NCBI GenBank assembly: GCA_905215555.1
Contig: CAJMQU010000004.1
Coordinates: forward strand, 91,654 to 155,653
Direction of reading: 5' to 3'
Length of the DNA stretch: 64,000 bases
Origin: an uncultured bacterium
GTDB taxonomy: Bacteria; Bacteroidota; Bacteroidia; Bacteroidales; Bacteroidaceae
Part shown: positions 9,679 to 18,993 of the stretch, one piece after another
Layout of the letters: each line of letters opens with the position of its first letter
How positions within the stretch are numbered: the first letter of the stretch is position 1
Translations under genes and position numbers: made by a program
Notes under the pieces: generated by a model
The model's input: only the letters and a program-made list of their open reading frames with translations
The model's database searches: none
Told to the model about the DNA's origin: nothing

Positions 9679-11235
9679 ATGAATAGTATGAAGAAATTAG
9701 CAGGCAGCTTTGTCGCCATAGCGCTTTGTGCAGGCATATCTGCTCAGACGAAATTACCACCGGGGTGGCAATCCAGTCATGTGCAGGTTAGCCCAAATGG
9801 AGAGTTAGTCTATTATCCTGACAAACAGGGAAATACGATTCCAGACTTTAGTCGTGTGGGATATCATCATGGTGATAAGTCAATTCCTTATTATCCGGTA
9901 ACAAAGGTCGTGTATCCAGCAGAAAATGGAGATAGTCGTCAACTTATTCAGGATGCAATAGATGAGGTGTCTCGTATGAAGCCGGATAAAGATGGCCATC
10001 GTGGAACAGTCTTGTTGAAACGCGGAGTATATCATGTTCACGGAACTATCCATATAAATACGGGTGGAATCATTTTAACCGGTGAAGGAGATAATGTGAA
10101 TGAGACCCGTTTGTTAGCCATTGGTAAGCAACGTTTTTCATTGATACAGGTATCAGGTGCAGGAAGAGTGGAAGAAGTACCTGGAACAAGAGTGAAGATA
10201 ACGGATAGTTTTGTGCCGGTAGGAACCCATTCTTTTCAGGTTTCTTCCGCTGAAAAGTTCAATATTGGTGATCGTATTATTGTATATCGCCCTGGGACGG
10301 ATAATTGGATACATGATATTAAAATGGATCAAATTGTTGAACGTAAAGGAACTCGCCAGTGGACAGCACGGGAATACAATCTTTCTTTCGAGCGTGAAAT
10401 TGTAAAAATAGAAGGTAATCGTATTTTTATTGATAATCCGGTAGTGATGCAGATGGAGGATAAATATGGAGGCGGTGAGATTTTTAAGTATACTTTTGTA
10501 GGACGCATCAGTGAAGTCGGAGTAACTAATATGTGTTTGGAATCTGAGTTTGAACATTATGAAGACAATCAACATGGTTGGATTGGCGTCCAGTTTGATA
10601 AAGTGGAGAATTGCTGGGCGCGTAATCTTACCTGTCGTTATTTTGGTTACTCAGCAGTGAGTTGTGAGCGTAATGCGAAAAATGTGACGGTGACGGATTG
10701 TCGTTGTTTGGAAACAAAATCCTTGATTACCGGTGGACTGCGGTATTCCTTTAATAACTGGGGACAGCAAAACTTATTTATGAATTGCCAAAGTACAGAA
10801 GGACGTCATGACTATGTGACTGGTGCCCGTGTATGTGGTCCGAATGTGTTTTATAATTGTACGGCATCACAGACCTATGCAGATATAGGACCTCACCATC
10901 GTTGGGCGGTCGGTACTCTCTATGATAATGTGATTACCGATGGAGAAATCAATGTACAGGATCGTGGAAAAATGGGAAGTGGACATGGCTGGGCCGGGGT
11001 GACCCAGATTCTTTGGAATTGCCGTGTAAGACGTGCTGCAGTACAGAGTCCTTGGACATCAGGTTATAATTATAGTTTTGGCATGAAAGGTGAAAAATAT
11101 CCGGGAGTGTTTACTGATCGTCCGGACGGTGTTTGGGAAGGGCAGAATGAAAAGAATGTCTTTCCCCGCTCACTTTATGTAGCTCAATTAATGGCTCGTC
11201 ATAAGAATATGGATTTGCATATACTCACAAAATGA
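9679..11235 (+). CDS. Secreted right-handed beta-helix protein 1 (GSGHGW family)
   Basis: The 518-residue protein has a signal peptide (start at 9679, or at the Met codon 9 bp later). A pectate-lyase-3-like N-terminal part (about 75-150) follows the pattern IQDAIDEV...RGTVLLKRGVYHV...GIILTGEG. Beta-helix coils rich in NC/DC turns fill residues 270-460. Two motifs are shared with the proteins at 24331 and 27498: H-R-W near 407-409 and MGSGHGW at 432-438. The fold is typical of polysaccharide lyases and some hydrolases, but I recognise no characterised family with these motifs. It is co-transcribed with the GH95-like gene. A role in cleaving the target glycan is inferred from context. Confidence 0.65.
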   Translation: MNSMKKLAGSFVAIALCAGISAQTKLPPGWQSSHVQVSPNGELVYYPDKQGNTIPDFSRVGYHHGDKSIPYYPVTKVVYPAENGDSRQLIQDAIDEVSRMKPDKDGHRGTVLLKRGVYHVHGTIHINTGGIILTGEGDNVNETRLLAIGKQRFSLIQVSGAGRVEEVPGTRVKITDSFVPVGTHSFQVSSAEKFNIGDRIIVYRPGTDNWIHDIKMDQIVERKGTRQWTAREYNLSFEREIVKIEGNRIFIDNPVVMQMEDKYGGGEIFKYTFVGRISEVGVTNMCLESEFEHYEDNQHGWIGVQFDKVENCWARNLTCRYFGYSAVSCERNAKNVTVTDCRCLETKSLITGGLRYSFNNWGQQNLFMNCQSTEGRHDYVTGARVCGPNVFYNCTASQTYADIGPHHRWAVGTLYDNVITDGEINVQDRGKMGSGHGWAGVTQILWNCRVRRAAVQSPWTSGYNYSFGMKGEKYPGVFTDRPDGVWEGQNEKNVFPRSLYVAQLMARHKNMDLHILTK

Positions 11236-11335
11236 GTATTGAAAAAAACTTGTAATTTGGTGTTGTAAAATTGTAATATAAGATAATATATTGTTTATTA
11301 GTGTGTTATGTTTTTGTAGATATACAGATTATAAC

Positions 11336-11384
11336 ACTTTGAGATGTAATTGATAGTATTTGATACAGTTTTTAAATCTCGTTT
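11336..11384 (+). promoter_or_regulatory. Probable operator-promoter 5 for SusC-1 (degenerate)
   Basis: The sequence ACTTTGAGA (11336-11344) matches the second half of the shared operator, but the CAAG half is only TAAC. After 32 bp comes TCTCGTTT (11377-11384), a poor -7 box. The predicted leader length (about 160 bp from box to ATG) resembles that of SusC-2 (154 bp), which supports the site. It is the weakest member of the set. Confidence 0.35.
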
Positions 11385-11432
11385 TATAAAATTGTTGTTT
11401 GTTTGCAATACGGAAAATAATTATGTCTAACT

Positions 11433-11527
11433 TTAAAAAATGATGTATTGATATTATGTAAAAACAATCAAACCATGAAAACTCAAAAAGAATTCCGGGT
11501 GAAATCCCTTGTTAATTTAAGTCTAAT
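11433..11527 (+). repeat. SusC leader repeat, copy A (inverted relative to copy B)
   Basis: About 95 bp upstream of SusC-1 match 39659-39753 on the other strand with only a few differences, mainly two extra A residues near the start and a changed 8-9 nt block in the middle. The shared core includes ATGATGTATTGATATTATG and GTGAAATCCCTTGTTAATTT. It may be a conserved RNA leader or a recombination site. Confidence 0.85.
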
Positions 11528-11531
11528 CTAA
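11475..11531 (+). CDS. Possible 18-residue leader peptide upstream of SusC-1
   Basis: An ATG-started frame encodes MKTQKEFRVKSLVNLSLI and stops 12 bp before the SusC-1 ATG. In leader copy B a 1-bp length change shifts the frame and gives an unrelated 13-residue end, so the peptide is not conserved even though the nucleotides are. It could be translated as a regulatory upstream frame, or be chance within a conserved RNA. Confidence 0.25.
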   Translation: MKTQKEFRVKSLVNLSLI

Positions 11532-11543
11532 AAAAGTAGTTTA

Positions 11544-14500
11544 ATGAAAAAGAAAGAACACAAATTGAAATCGTTGTTATGGCGGTTTTTCCTCGTTCTG
11601 TTTACATTTTCTATGAGTTTTGATCTATATGCTCAGGAAATTACAACAACCGGTACGGTTGTCGATCAAAATGGAGAGCCTCTAATTGGAGTAACAGTTT
11701 CCGTTATGAAAGGTACTAATGGAACAATTACTGATATTGATGGTAACTTTTCCATTAAATGTAACAAAGGTGCTACATTGAAATTTAGCTATATTGGCTA
11801 TAAGGATGCGACGCAGGTAGCTATGGGTACTAAAATGGATATAGTACTGACAGAAGATGCCCAAGCATTGGATGAAGTTGTAGTTATTGGTTACGGTACA
11901 GTAAAGAAGAGAGATTTGACTGGTGCTATCTCCACTGTAAATGCCAAAACGATTGAAGAACGTCAACCGACTGATATCTTTCAGGCATTGCAGGGAGAAG
12001 TGTCCGGTCTGCAGATTTCCAATAATTCAGGTGCTCCTGGCGATACAGGTACTATGCTGATTCGTGGTGCTTCTACTATGGGTTCAGGTGTTACTCCATT
12101 GTATATCGTGGATGGTGTTGCAGTTGATAATATTTCCACTATTAACCCTGGAGATATTGAAAGTATGGAAGTATTGAAAGATGCTGCTTCAGCCGCTATT
12201 TACGGTTCTCGTTCAGCTGCCGGTGTAATCATTATTAGTACTAAACGTGGAAAAGAAGGTGCTCCTGCCAGAATTTCGGTGAAGTACAACCATTCAATGA
12301 AAAAATTGGGACATAAGATTGACCAGGCAAATGCATTTGAACGTTACTTGAAAGAAAGAGCCGGTAATGCAGGAACTTCTTTATGGAAAACCAGTAATGA
12401 CTCTTTGCATCCCAACTTTATGGCTGATAACGATTATCAGGATTTGATTACTCGCATGGCTCATTCTAATCAAGTAGATATTAATATTAGTGGTGCAAAG
12501 AATAAAATGAGCTATTATACAAGTATTGGCTATTTGAATGAGCAAGGTATTGTTTTAAATAGTTATTTGAATCGTATTACTTCCAGAACTAACGTTGATT
12601 TTGCTGTGTCAGATCGTTTTAAATTAATGAGTCGTTTTAATGTGGCTTATACTGATAAGAATAATATCAATACCGGTGGTGTAATCAATCAGGCATTACG
12701 TCGTCCACCACAAATGGCTCTTTATTTCCCTGACGGATCTTATATATATAATAATGGCGGTCAGTTCAATCCGATAGCTGATGCATATGAACGTGTTAAT
12801 AAAAGTGTTTCTTATTCAGTTTCTTTGTATCAGGGAGCAGAATTCCAACTAATGAAAGGTTTGATCTGGTCTGCCAATGTACAGGGTGAATTGAAAGTCA
12901 ATCGTAATGACCAACTGATTCGTGGAGATTTGGTTTCTTCAGGCATCAGCTCCGGTTCTAATGATGTGAAAATCCCCCGTAAGTTATCTGCGGAAACTTA
13001 TATTAACTTTGCTAGGGATTTTAAAGATCATTCGGTAGGTGCTATGTTCGGTACCAGTGTTGAGGATTGGCGTGATGAAACATTCCATTTGGAAGGTAGT
13101 GATTATGTGTCAGAATCCATTCTTACTTCTAATGCTCAGCAGGTGAAAGATCTGACAAAAACAAAGACCACTTATGAAAGTCATGCTATGGCATCTTTCT
13201 TCGGACGTGTAAACTATAGTTATAAAGGGAAATATATATTTACGTCAAATCTTCGTTATGACGGTTCTTCACGTTTTGTTGGTAACCGTTGGGGGTTATT
13301 CCCGTCTGCATCTATTGCATGGCGTGCTTCTGATGAATTCTTCTTTGACTGGGCTAAGCCTGTATTGACTGATGCTAAATTCAGAGTTAGCTGGGGTACG
13401 AATGGTAATGAACGCGTAGGTAACTACGAATCGATCAACCAATATAATATTGGTTCATATTATAATGGTGTCATTGGAGTTACTCAAACGGATAAGTTGG
13501 CCAACCTTGATTTAAGTTGGGAATCGACAGAACAAACTAATATAGGTTTGGATGTAACGTTGCTTGACGGACGCGTATCTTTAGTGGCAGAATATTATAT
13601 AAAGAAAACTAAAGATTTGTTGGCTGATGAAGTAATTCCTTCGGAACTAGGTGTTAGTAGTATGCGTGTCAATATGGGTAATATTGAAAATAAAGGTATT
13701 GAGCTTACGATAAATGCAACTCCCATTCAAATTCGTGATTTTTCATGGCAAACCACGCTTACCTATACTAAAAACAAGAATAAAGTATTGAAACTATCGG
13801 AAGGCAAAAGTTTTGTGGAAGATGGTAAATACTTGATTGAAGAAGGTTCGCCTTTGGGACAATGGTTTGGTCAGAAAGCTTTGGGTATTTATGCCACAGA
13901 TGAAGCGAATGCATACATTAAGAATAGTGACGGTTCATTTGGTGAACGTTTGATTCCTGTCTATCAAAGAGATCCAAATAACTATAATAACTATATTTAT
14001 GGTTCTAACGGTAAACCTATTTTCTCACACTATGAGACAAAAGGTGGTCAAAAATATACAGGTGATGTAGGTCAAATGACTACCGCTGGTTCTGTAAGCA
14101 AGGGTGGTGATATCATTTGGGATGATTTGGACCATGACGGTGTAATCGGTGATTCGGACAGACGAATCTTGGGTAATGGTATGCCTACATGGTATATGGG
14201 ATGGACTAACTATTTGAATTATAAAAGTTTCTCATTATCATTTTCATTCTATGGAAGTTTTGGTAACAAAATTTATAATAAACAACGTCGTGATCTGTTA
14301 CAGAATTCATCATCGAACATGACTCCCTTAGCAAGAGACTGTTATCGTTTGTGGAAATATCAGGGACAAATAACTGAAGTTTATAGTAGTGCCAAAGCAA
14401 CAACAGGTGTAAACAATGCCCGTGAGCTTTCTTCTTTCTTCTTGGAAGATGGCGATTACATCCGTCTTACAAATGCTCGTTTGGCTTATAGGGTTGATCG

Positions 14501-14693
14501 TAATTTCACCAAACGGTTCCATATTTCCGATCTTCAGTTGTATGTATATGGAAATAATCTTCTTACTTGGACAAAATACAAAGGATTTGATCCGTCAAGT
14601 ATTTCTAACAGCAATGTACTTCGTCCTGGTATTGATAGCGGACGATATCCTACTGCAAGAGAAATTGGTTTCGGACTAAATGTTAACTTTTAA
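11544..14693 (+). CDS. SusC-like TonB-dependent outer-membrane glycan transporter 1
   Basis: The 1049-residue protein has a signal peptide (about 1-31), a carboxypeptidase-D regulatory-like domain (about 35-115), a TonB-box-like stretch LDEVVVIGYGTVKKRDLTGA, a plug domain (about 120-235) and a 22-stranded barrel region to the C-terminal FGLNVNF. SusC proteins import oligosaccharides across the outer membrane with a SusD lid, powered by TonB. It is followed 13 bp later by SusD-1. Its first 12 residues and the sequence just before its ATG are nearly identical to SusC-2, so the two pairs are related by duplication or share a recently copied 5' end. Start chosen at the first ATG giving a normal signal peptide. 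Confidence 0.95.
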   Translation: MKKKEHKLKSLLWRFFLVLFTFSMSFDLYAQEITTTGTVVDQNGEPLIGVTVSVMKGTNGTITDIDGNFSIKCNKGATLKFSYIGYKDATQVAMGTKMDIVLTEDAQALDEVVVIGYGTVKKRDLTGAISTVNAKTIEERQPTDIFQALQGEVSGLQISNNSGAPGDTGTMLIRGASTMGSGVTPLYIVDGVAVDNISTINPGDIESMEVLKDAASAAIYGSRSAAGVIIISTKRGKEGAPARISVKYNHSMKKLGHKIDQANAFERYLKERAGNAGTSLWKTSNDSLHPNFMADNDYQDLITRMAHSNQVDINISGAKNKMSYYTSIGYLNEQGIVLNSYLNRITSRTNVDFAVSDRFKLMSRFNVAYTDKNNINTGGVINQALRRPPQMALYFPDGSYIYNNGGQFNPIADAYERVNKSVSYSVSLYQGAEFQLMKGLIWSANVQGELKVNRNDQLIRGDLVSSGISSGSNDVKIPRKLSAETYINFARDFKDHSVGAMFGTSVEDWRDETFHLEGSDYVSESILTSNAQQVKDLTKTKTTYESHAMASFFGRVNYSYKGKYIFTSNLRYDGSSRFVGNRWGLFPSASIAWRASDEFFFDWAKPVLTDAKFRVSWGTNGNERVGNYESINQYNIGSYYNGVIGVTQTDKLANLDLSWESTEQTNIGLDVTLLDGRVSLVAEYYIKKTKDLLADEVIPSELGVSSMRVNMGNIENKGIELTINATPIQIRDFSWQTTLTYTKNKNKVLKLSEGKSFVEDGKYLIEEGSPLGQWFGQKALGIYATDEANAYIKNSDGSFGERLIPVYQRDPNNYNNYIYGSNGKPIFSHYETKGGQKYTGDVGQMTTAGSVSKGGDIIWDDLDHDGVIGDSDRRILGNGMPTWYMGWTNYLNYKSFSLSFSFYGSFGNKIYNKQRRDLLQNSSSNMTPLARDCYRLWKYQGQITEVYSSAKATTGVNNARELSSFFLEDGDYIRLTNARLAYRVDRNFTKRFHISDLQLYVYGNNLLTWTKYKGFDPSSISNSNVLRPGIDSGRYPTAREIGFGLNVNF

Positions 14694-14706
14694 CTTGTAA
14701 CAACTT

Positions 14707-16290
14707 ATGAAAAGATTAAAATATTTACTGATCGCTGGTGTCAGTCTGCTACTCGCTTCTTGTGAGAACTTCTTAGACAGACAACCCGAAAGTTCGCTGT
14801 CGGGTGAGACATTCTGGACTTCAGAACAGGATCTGAAAACTTGGAATGCAGGTATGTATGACGGTTTACAATCTACTTTACGTACAAATTGGTTTTATTG
14901 GGGCGAACTTCGTTCTGGTATATACGCTGAACGTGGAACAGGTTACGACCGTAACTTATTATACAATGGTCTGAATTCTCAATCGGGCTCCTCCAGTTGG
15001 AGCGATCTTTATAAAACGATTTATCGTGCAAATGCGGCTATAAAGCATATTCCAACCAGTCCGATAGGTAGTTCTGTATCTGCTCCATATTTAGGTCAGG
15101 CTTATGCAATGCGTGCATTGATGTATTTCTACGCCATACGTGTATGGGGCGGCGTACCTAAAATCACTGAGCCAATGGAGGATGTTTCTTCCCAAGAACG
15201 GTATTATGGAAGAACTTCTGTAGAAGAATTAAAAGCTTTTATTCTGGAAGATATAGAGAAAGCATTAGAACATATTGGGGCTTCTACAGATATGTCCAGT
15301 GCCAGTAAGTACTATTTTAATCGCGGAGCTATAATGGCGTTGCGTGTAGATGTATTAATGTGGTATAAGGAATATGACAAAGCGTTGATAGCAGCCAATG
15401 ATTTACTGACAAATTATAAGTATAGTCTTGAGCCGGCTTCTACCTATTCCAGCATGTTTTTAAACCCATCAAGTTCTAAAGAGATGATATTCAATCTTTT
15501 CTGGAACTATGAGGAAGATAGTAACGGCTTTGGATATGCTCAAGAACTTGCATCAGGGTCAAACACCATTCGGTATCATCCAACAAAGGCATATTATAAA
15601 GAATTGGTATCCCGTAAGAGAGAAGATACTCGTGTAACTATGATCATGGATACATTTGCTATCAGTTATTTCATAACTCCTGACGAGATAATAGACGAGT
15701 CATATGAAAAAGCAATGAACGGTGATTATGGCAATGCCGCTAATTTCCAGATTAAATGTCCGAAATTTACAGAATACGGAGCAACTGCTAATGAGGGCAG
15801 ACCCGGATATTCCTATGTTGCTAACGGATCCTGTTCTACCCACATGCCAATTTATCGCTTAGCAGATATATTGTTGTTAAAAGCTGAAGCTTTAGTATTG
15901 GGTACGAATAAGGATTATCAAGGTGCGATTAATATCGTCAATCAAATACGTGAACGTGCAGGCTGGGGAAATACTGCAGTTTTAGAGGATTATCCAACTG
16001 AAAAAGATCTGATAAAATTGATTATTGATGAACGCACCATTGAGCTTTGGGCAGAAGGTAAACGTTGGTTTGACTTGGTACGTAATGATATGGTAAAAGA
16101 ATACTTAGATCCATATTTGCAGAATGAAGATTTGGGTGATCAGAGAATTCCTGAGGGTTTTGTTATTGGTGCAGAGAAAGAAGCTAATCAGATTGGCGGT
16201 TACGGCAGAATTCTGTGGCCTTTGAACCAGGATGTATTCCGCAAGAATCCATCTATGAGAGGACAACAGAACAAGCCTTATGAAGAATAA
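14707..16290 (+). CDS. SusD-like surface glycan-binding lipoprotein 1
   Basis: The 527-residue protein has a lipoprotein signal with Cys at about residue 19 (LLLASCENFLDR). It has the RagB/SusD pattern: an N-terminal ENFLD region, TPR-like helices including AMRALMYFYAIRVWGGVP near residue 137, and the C-terminal ERTIELWAEGKRWFDLVR stretch. It forms the lid of the SusC-1 transporter and binds incoming oligosaccharide at the cell surface. It is translationally close to SusC-1 and followed by two lipoprotein genes, which are probably accessory surface binders of the same complex. Confidence 0.95.
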   Translation: MKRLKYLLIAGVSLLLASCENFLDRQPESSLSGETFWTSEQDLKTWNAGMYDGLQSTLRTNWFYWGELRSGIYAERGTGYDRNLLYNGLNSQSGSSSWSDLYKTIYRANAAIKHIPTSPIGSSVSAPYLGQAYAMRALMYFYAIRVWGGVPKITEPMEDVSSQERYYGRTSVEELKAFILEDIEKALEHIGASTDMSSASKYYFNRGAIMALRVDVLMWYKEYDKALIAANDLLTNYKYSLEPASTYSSMFLNPSSSKEMIFNLFWNYEEDSNGFGYAQELASGSNTIRYHPTKAYYKELVSRKREDTRVTMIMDTFAISYFITPDEIIDESYEKAMNGDYGNAANFQIKCPKFTEYGATANEGRPGYSYVANGSCSTHMPIYRLADILLLKAEALVLGTNKDYQGAINIVNQIRERAGWGNTAVLEDYPTEKDLIKLIIDERTIELWAEGKRWFDLVRNDMVKEYLDPYLQNEDLGDQRIPEGFVIGAEKEANQIGGYGRILWPLNQDVFRKNPSMRGQQNKPYEE

Positions 16291-16310
16291 CAATAATGTC
16301 TTAAATAAAA

Positions 16311-17021
16311 ATGAATATGAAAATCTATAGATATTTTATAAGTCTTGCCTTATTTTGTATTTCATTGAGTTCATGCACCTTGTTTGATCTTGATCTTCAA
16401 AGTAACGAGGAGTATGAAGCAAAAAAAGCAGATAATAAGGTAAATATGACAATCTGGGAATTTATCCAGAGTCGTCCTGATATATTCAGTACTTTAATTG
16501 AAGGTATTCAATATGCCGGAATTGAAGATTTGTATAAAGAGGCAGGAAATACGCATATATTACTCACTAACAGTGCTCTTAGCAGTGGAGATAACTGCTT
16601 TTGGCAGAAAAATCCGGTGATGCTTCCTGGAGCTACGGAAGCCGTTGCTGCCACTGCGTGGGAACAATATGACAAAAAAGTCGTAAAAGAACTGCTGACT
16701 TATCATATTGTAAGAGGCGAATGGTCATATTTTAATATAGACTCTTCGGACCGTTGGATTGAAACCTATGGAGAAGGCAGCTTTTCCTACAACAAGGATG
16801 GGCAGACGCTTCAAGGAGACACTGCGGTGATGTGTGTCAAGGCCGGACACGACCGTAATTTACCGCTTCAATTGAACAATTTTGAATGGAATTTTAGAGG
16901 ATTGTTGGCTGCATCTTCCGGAAGTTGCCGCACTACTAACATTCATGCACGTGATGGCTATATCCATGTATCTGATTGGTGGCAACCTCGCCCGTCGAGA
17001 TATTTTTTGGGTCAAGAATAA
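16311..17021 (+). CDS. FAS1 (fasciclin)-domain lipoprotein
   Basis: The 236-residue protein has a lipoprotein signal with Cys near residue 22 (SLSSCTLFDLD). A FAS1-like region follows, with IWEFIQSRPDIFSTLIEGI near residue 49 and NTHILLTNSAL near residue 83. FAS1 domains mediate adhesion or carbohydrate contacts. In Bacteroides they are sometimes encoded beside SusD, where they are thought to be surface accessories. The gene is third in the SusC-1 operon. The domain call is moderate because the second half (about 110-236) is divergent. A second possible start lies 6 bp downstream. Confidence 0.6.
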   Translation: MNMKIYRYFISLALFCISLSSCTLFDLDLQSNEEYEAKKADNKVNMTIWEFIQSRPDIFSTLIEGIQYAGIEDLYKEAGNTHILLTNSALSSGDNCFWQKNPVMLPGATEAVAATAWEQYDKKVVKELLTYHIVRGEWSYFNIDSSDRWIETYGEGSFSYNKDGQTLQGDTAVMCVKAGHDRNLPLQLNNFEWNFRGLLAASSGSCRTTNIHARDGYIHVSDWWQPRPSRYFLGQE

Positions 17022-17040
17022 ACTAACAATATAGAAACGT

Positions 17041-18009
17041 ATGAAAAAATTAGTATTCAATATCGCTATATTAATATGTGTGATCTTCACTTCCTGTTCA
17101 GACGATGACAGCGTAAATATTGTTTCATTAAACACTTTCGGTACAAAATTTTGTCGTAATGACGTAGTGAAAGTATTTGTTTCTGCCGAACTCAGTGATG
17201 ATACAGATGTTAGCTATGAATGGGGATGTGATGGTGGAAGCATGACAAATCCTCAAGGATTATTTGAAAATGTATGGAAAGCTCCGAATGAAGCCGGCAC
17301 TTATGAAATCTGGTGTACGGTGAAATGCGGTGGTAAGAAAGAGACCCGTCGTTCCAAAATGATAGTACTAGACGAACTGTTTTATTCTAATTTTGAAACT
17401 CCATATTATAATGAAGGTTGGTCTAATGCATCTATGACGGTAGCATTTGACGCTAATAAAGGAACGAATGGTGCAGTAAAATTGACTTCCACTAAGGAAG
17501 ACGGACGTTTTGCCCGTAGTTGGGGTAATGTATCTGTTCCTTTCTCCACGCAAGTGGATTATGCAATAAATACTTGTCCTTCAGATAATAATTTTGCAGA
17601 GATTCGTATAGAATTTGCCCGTATCAATAATGCTACATTTTATGTGACTAAGGCATGTTTTACAACCTATCCTAAAACAGGGTCATGGAAAGCAACTTAT
17701 ACAACAACAGATGTGACAACAGGAGAGACGGCAGATATTACAATAGATGAAGGTACGGACACAGCAAACTTTAAGTTTAAAAAGGATGCTTTCAAAACCA
17801 TTGCAGTATCAATAGATGCAAACAAAAAATTCATTGTTTATTATGATGGCAAGAAATATTTTGAGAGCAGTGCATTAGCTAGTGTACAGGATCAGTATTA
17901 TGTATCCCGCTCTGGCTTCGGACTGGACAACAAAGTTGTTATCTTTGCCGACAATTTATTTGTTTTTGATAATGGCACAATCTGTACAGCAGAACCTCGT
18001 GAAAGATAA
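17041..18009 (+). CDS. Putative surface glycan-binding lipoprotein (PKD/Ig-like plus beta-sandwich)
   Basis: The 322-residue protein has a lipoprotein signal with Cys at about residue 19 (VIFTSCSDDD) and an acidic stretch after it, common in surface-exposed Bacteroides lipoproteins. Residues about 30-108 look like an Ig/PKD-type domain (YEWGCDGGSM, AGTYEIWCTV). Residues about 112-315 look like a concanavalin-like beta-sandwich. No catalytic motif is evident. It is the last gene of the SusC-1 operon, the usual place for a SusE/F-like binding protein, and is followed by a strong terminator. Function as a glycan binder is inferred from position and architecture. Confidence 0.6.
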   Translation: MKKLVFNIAILICVIFTSCSDDDSVNIVSLNTFGTKFCRNDVVKVFVSAELSDDTDVSYEWGCDGGSMTNPQGLFENVWKAPNEAGTYEIWCTVKCGGKKETRRSKMIVLDELFYSNFETPYYNEGWSNASMTVAFDANKGTNGAVKLTSTKEDGRFARSWGNVSVPFSTQVDYAINTCPSDNNFAEIRIEFARINNATFYVTKACFTTYPKTGSWKATYTTTDVTTGETADITIDEGTDTANFKFKKDAFKTIAVSIDANKKFIVYYDGKKYFESSALASVQDQYYVSRSGFGLDNKVVIFADNLFVFDNGTICTAEPRER

Positions 18010-18034
18010 ATAATCAATCTCATTCATTGAAAAA

Positions 18035-18082
18035 GGAGAGAATATTGGACATGTGTATTGTGTTTAAATATTCTCTCCTTTT
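18035..18082 (+). terminator. Rho-independent terminator after the SusC-1 operon
   Basis: Perfect 12-bp arms GGAGAGAATATT (18035-18046) and AATATTCTCTCC (18067-18078) are followed by TTTT. This ends the SusCD-1/FAS1/lipoprotein unit and separates it from the plug-only gene. Confidence 0.85.
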
Positions 18083-18099
18083 ATTAATATTATAAAGAT

Positions 18100-18771
18100 A
18101 TGAAACATCGTATTCTGATTTTATTATCAACTATTCTGATTTCACTGACGGGAATAGCACAAGATAATGTAACGGGAGTTATCCTGAATGAAAAAGGTAA
18201 ACCGGCAAAAAAGATAAAAATACGGGTAAAGGGGCGTATGAAAATGCTTTCCACTTCATCGAAAGGCACATTTGAACTGGATAATGTGAAAGCGGGTGAT
18301 ACTTTGTTAGTATATCCTAATAGGAAGTTGGTGGCTTATGTGCCCATGTTGGAGATTCCAACTTATACCATACATCTGGGGCAGAATTCATTGCGCTACG
18401 CCACGAATGAGAAAACAATTACTTGTATGTACCAGAAAATACCGGAACAAGCCTATAACAGCAATATTATCACTTATGAGAGAATACAACAATTAGATGT
18501 CAACAATTTGATAGATTTACTACGAGGCAATGTAGCCGGATTGCAAATTAATTATTCAGACGGACAAATGAAAGCCTCAATACGGGGAAGTTCATCTTTT
18601 ACTCTCAGTACTGAACCTCTTTTCATTGTAGGCGGAACCGAATATAATTCATTGGAAGAAGCCAATAATGCAGTATCGGTGGAAGATATACGTGAAATAG
18701 AAATCAAAAAAGATGGTTCTGAGTATGGCATGAAAGGAGCGAACGGTGTTATTGTCATACGAGTAAAATAA
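18100..18771 (+). CDS. Stand-alone carboxypeptidase-regulatory plus TonB plug-domain protein (no barrel)
   Basis: The 223-residue protein has a signal peptide (about 1-20), a beta-sandwich like the SusC N-terminal regulatory domain (about 24-90), and a plug domain (about 120-222) with DLLRGNVAGLQI, ASIRGSSSF, EPLFIVGG and MKGANGVIVIRVK. It ends exactly where a SusC barrel would begin, at a clean stop. It is not an obvious decay product, because the frame is intact and no barrel remnant follows. It lies between two SusC/D pairs and starts 18 bp after a terminator. Possible roles are TonB competition, a periplasmic chaperone or a sensor, none of which is shown by the sequence. Confidence 0.7.
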   Translation: MKHRILILLSTILISLTGIAQDNVTGVILNEKGKPAKKIKIRVKGRMKMLSTSSKGTFELDNVKAGDTLLVYPNRKLVAYVPMLEIPTYTIHLGQNSLRYATNEKTITCMYQKIPEQAYNSNIITYERIQQLDVNNLIDLLRGNVAGLQINYSDGQMKASIRGSSSFTLSTEPLFIVGGTEYNSLEEANNAVSVEDIREIEIKKDGSEYGMKGANGVIVIRVK

Positions 18772-18912
18772 GACTTAATTAAATCTTCTGCTATGAAAAA
18801 CATCACAATAAGTACTTTAGCTTCTGAACACATAAATCGATAATTGATATTCCGGAATGTCGCACACCTTTTAAACGTTTGAGTGAAAATTATTATCCAT
18901 TGCATGAAATTT

Positions 18913-18965
18913 CAAGCTTTTGAGATAATAGTGATACTAGTTTAACAATGCTATTCCTTTCTTTG
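18913..18965 (+). promoter_or_regulatory. Operator-promoter 2 (CAAG-N4-TGAGA-N32-TTTCTTTG)
   Basis: The box CAAGCTTTTGAGA (18913-18925) is identical over 13 bp to that at 24241, and TTTCTTTG (18958-18965) follows at exactly 32 bp. The start codon of SusC-2 lies 154 bp downstream of the -7 box, giving a long leader. Confidence 0.65.
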
Positions 18966-18993
18966 TATTGTTGTTAGTCTAACTACATTAAAT

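Larger units (their letters stand above)
11236..11543 (+). other. Intergenic region and long SusC-1 leader
   Basis: The 308 bp hold no normal-sized gene. They contain a probable operator (11336-11344), a weak -7 box 32 bp later, and a transcribed leader of about 150 nt. The last 95 nt of the leader are almost identical to the inverted leader of SusC-3 at 39659-39753. Confidence 0.6.

Noticed and set aside
18794..18844. 16-codon open frame beginning MKNITISTLA upstream of SusC-2
   Set aside because: It lies before the predicted promoter, has no family and is of a length expected by chance.
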